From Alphaproteobacteria bacterium (GTDB lineage: Bacteria; Pseudomonadota; Alphaproteobacteria; Sphingomonadales; SMXR01): a stretch of 7,213 nt of DNA. A program made the translations under genes and the position numbers. The stretch is from the NCBI GenBank assembly GCA_004356215.1, contig SMXR01000037.1:1-7213 (forward strand). The letters run 5' to 3'. Under the pieces are notes generated by a model. The model did not search any database and was not told where the DNA came from. It was given only the letters and a program-made list of their open reading frames with translations. Below are positions 6,265 through 7,213 of this stretch, one piece after another (position 1 is the stretch's first letter; the number at the start of each line of letters is the position of its first letter).

Positions 6265-6325
6265 GCGCGCTGACGGGTTTTCCCGGAGGAGGAAAACTTT
6301 TCTGGCATTAATTCCGGAAGGGGCG

Positions 6326-6571
6326 ATGAAAGACAAATCCACACTTAACTTCTTCAAGGTTATTTTCATTATGCTGGTGGCGTCGTGGCTGACCATCTTT
6401 GCCACCGGCGCGGGGTTTTTGGTCTGGTCGGAGGAAATCGGCGAAGGCCTTGAAATCCCGCTCTTGAAATGTACCTATTTCACCGGCCTTAACATTATCA
6501 AACGCGAACACGTCATGCTTAAGCATAATTTCATCGGTGATATGATCTGCCCGCGGGTGATTGTTCTTTAA
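6326..6571 (+). CDS. Small YobH-like single-helix membrane protein
   Basis: This 81-residue protein has one probable N-terminal membrane helix (about residues 9-33, followed by W34-S-E-E) and a short soluble tail. The tail contains CTYFTG (Cys49) and a second cysteine in ICPR (Cys75). The layout (helix, then C-T-Y-x-T, then a distal C-P) resembles enterobacterial YobH, recalled from memory; the function of that family is unknown. The two cysteines could form a disulfide if the tail lies in the periplasm (inference). The ATG at 6326 has GGAAGGGG about 3-5 bases upstream. A stronger GGAGGAGG at 6285-6292 sits 9 bases before an in-frame CTG (6302), so an 8-residue N-terminal extension is possible but less likely. 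It is divergent from rimB and ends 16 bases from the convergent EF-G-like gene. Confidence 0.68.
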   Translation: MKDKSTLNFFKVIFIMLVASWLTIFATGAGFLVWSEEIGEGLEIPLLKCTYFTGLNIIKREHVMLKHNFIGDMICPRVIVL

Positions 6572-6587
6572 TCCCTGCCCGCTTTCC

Positions 6588-7213
6588 CTATCCGGCGTTT
6601 TTCCGGGCCTGGAGGACGTTGTCGGCGAGCCTACCGGTAAGCTCCTGCATGCGGTCAAATTCAAAGGTATAGGTGCCGGCGCCCGCCGACATTGACCTGA
6701 GCTCGATAATCAGGTCGTGAATTTCCGCCAGCGGCATGTGGGCTTCAACCGTATCCCAGCCGTGCCAGCCGTCCCGGGCATCGTAGCCGAGCATCTGGCC
6801 GCGGCGCTGGGGGATCAGCCCGGTGACCTTGTTGGTGACATCGTTGGGGACGTGGATATGGACCTGCATGATCGGCTCCAGGAGTACCGGGGAACATTGC
6901 GGCAGCGCTTCGGCCATGGCCATGCGCCCGGCGGTCTGGAACGCCATGTCGGAGCTGTCCACCGCGTGGAATTTGCCGTCGATCAAAACCACCCCGACAT
7001 CCACCACGTTAAAGCCCAGCGGCCCCCTGACCATATAATCCTTGATGCCGTGTTCGACGCTGGGGATATATTGCTTGGGCACGGTGCCGCCACGGATTTT
7101 ATCAGCGAAACTGAACCCCTCGGAGCGCGCCAGCGGGCTGACCTCAACAATAACATCGCCGAACTGGCCGTGGCCGCCGGATTGTTTTTTATAACGGGTG
7201 TGCTGGGTGATGC
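6588..7213 (-). CDS. Elongation factor G-like GTPase, C-terminal part (5' end outside the window)
   Basis: The frame is open from the window edge to TAG at 6590-6588, giving about 208 C-terminal residues. They cover EF-G domain IV, with RYKKQSGGHGQFGDV, then GFSFADKIRGGTVPKQYIPSVEHG, and domain V, with LEPIMQVHIHVPNDVTNKVTG, IPQRRGQMLGYDARDG and MPLAEIHDLIIELRSMSAG. EF-G drives translocation and ribosome recycling. The C-terminal end (GTYTFEFDRMQELTGRLADNV) differs from canonical EF-G, where the corresponding stretch is closer to RGxYTMEFxHYEEVP. It therefore looks like a paralogous EF-G-like (FusA2-type) protein, not the main fusA of the str operon; no tuf, rpsG or rpsL lies beside it here, although its 5' side is not visible. 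The GTPase domain is off the edge. Confidence 0.9.
   Translation of the reverse strand, partial: ITQHTRYKKQSGGHGQFGDVIVEVSPLARSEGFSFADKIRGGTVPKQYIPSVEHGIKDYMVRGPLGFNVVDVGVVLIDGKFHAVDSSDMAFQTAGRMAMAEALPQCSPVLLEPIMQVHIHVPNDVTNKVTGLIPQRRGQMLGYDARDGWHGWDTVEAHMPLAEIHDLIIELRSMSAGAGTYTFEFDRMQELTGRLADNVLQARKNAG

Noticed and set aside
5960..6325. Longer plus-strand open frame in front of the small YobH-like gene
   Set aside because: It lies antisense over rimB and its divergent region, encodes no recognisable protein there, and the likely promoter and start lie further downstream.
7080..7082. GTG as the start of the EF-G-like protein
   Set aside because: The frame continues upstream with conserved EF-G domain IV sequence to the window edge, so this is an internal Val codon.

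Overview
This is a bacterial chromosomal window, most likely from a free-living, possibly marine, alphaproteobacterium. That lineage guess is an inference from the mix of protein types: a short MsrA, a RimB/RimK pair, an EF-G paralogue and a membrane-anchored LytTR regulator. I see no plasmid, phage, IS, CRISPR, tRNA or rRNA signature. Seven genes are well supported, with a possible 3' tail of an eighth at the left edge.

Left part (1-2042): msrA (+, methionine sulfoxide repair) runs convergently into a gene for an exported M20D metallo-amidohydrolase (-). Both are GC-rich and look like ordinary household or accessory metabolism.

Middle part (about 2043-4780): a clearly AT-richer block holds two divergently transcribed genes. 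One (-) encodes a four-helix membrane protein with a C-terminal LytTR DNA-binding domain and no receiver or kinase domain. The other (+) encodes an M61-type zinc metallopeptidase with a lipoprotein signal and no C-terminal PDZ domain. The roughly 200-base divergent region between them carries two inverted repeats sharing CGAAA...TTTCG arms, one in front of each gene, plus promoter-like hexamers. The simplest reading is a self-contained 'membrane-tethered regulator plus envelope peptidase' cassette whose regulator controls itself and/or the peptidase. This is the least ordinary part of the window.

Right part (4782-7213): GC-rich DNA resumes. A two-gene operon (-) encodes the retropepsin-like RimB-type protease and RimK, the ATP-grasp ligase that adds glutamates to ribosomal protein S6. 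The two genes overlap by ATGA, and rimB probably starts at a TTG with a good ribosome-binding site. Divergent from it is a small (+) single-helix membrane protein resembling the YobH family. It runs convergently, with a 16-base gap, into the C-terminal part of an EF-G-like translation factor (-) cut by the window edge. Two neighbouring translation-related loci (S6 modification and an EF-G paralogue) therefore flank the small membrane protein.
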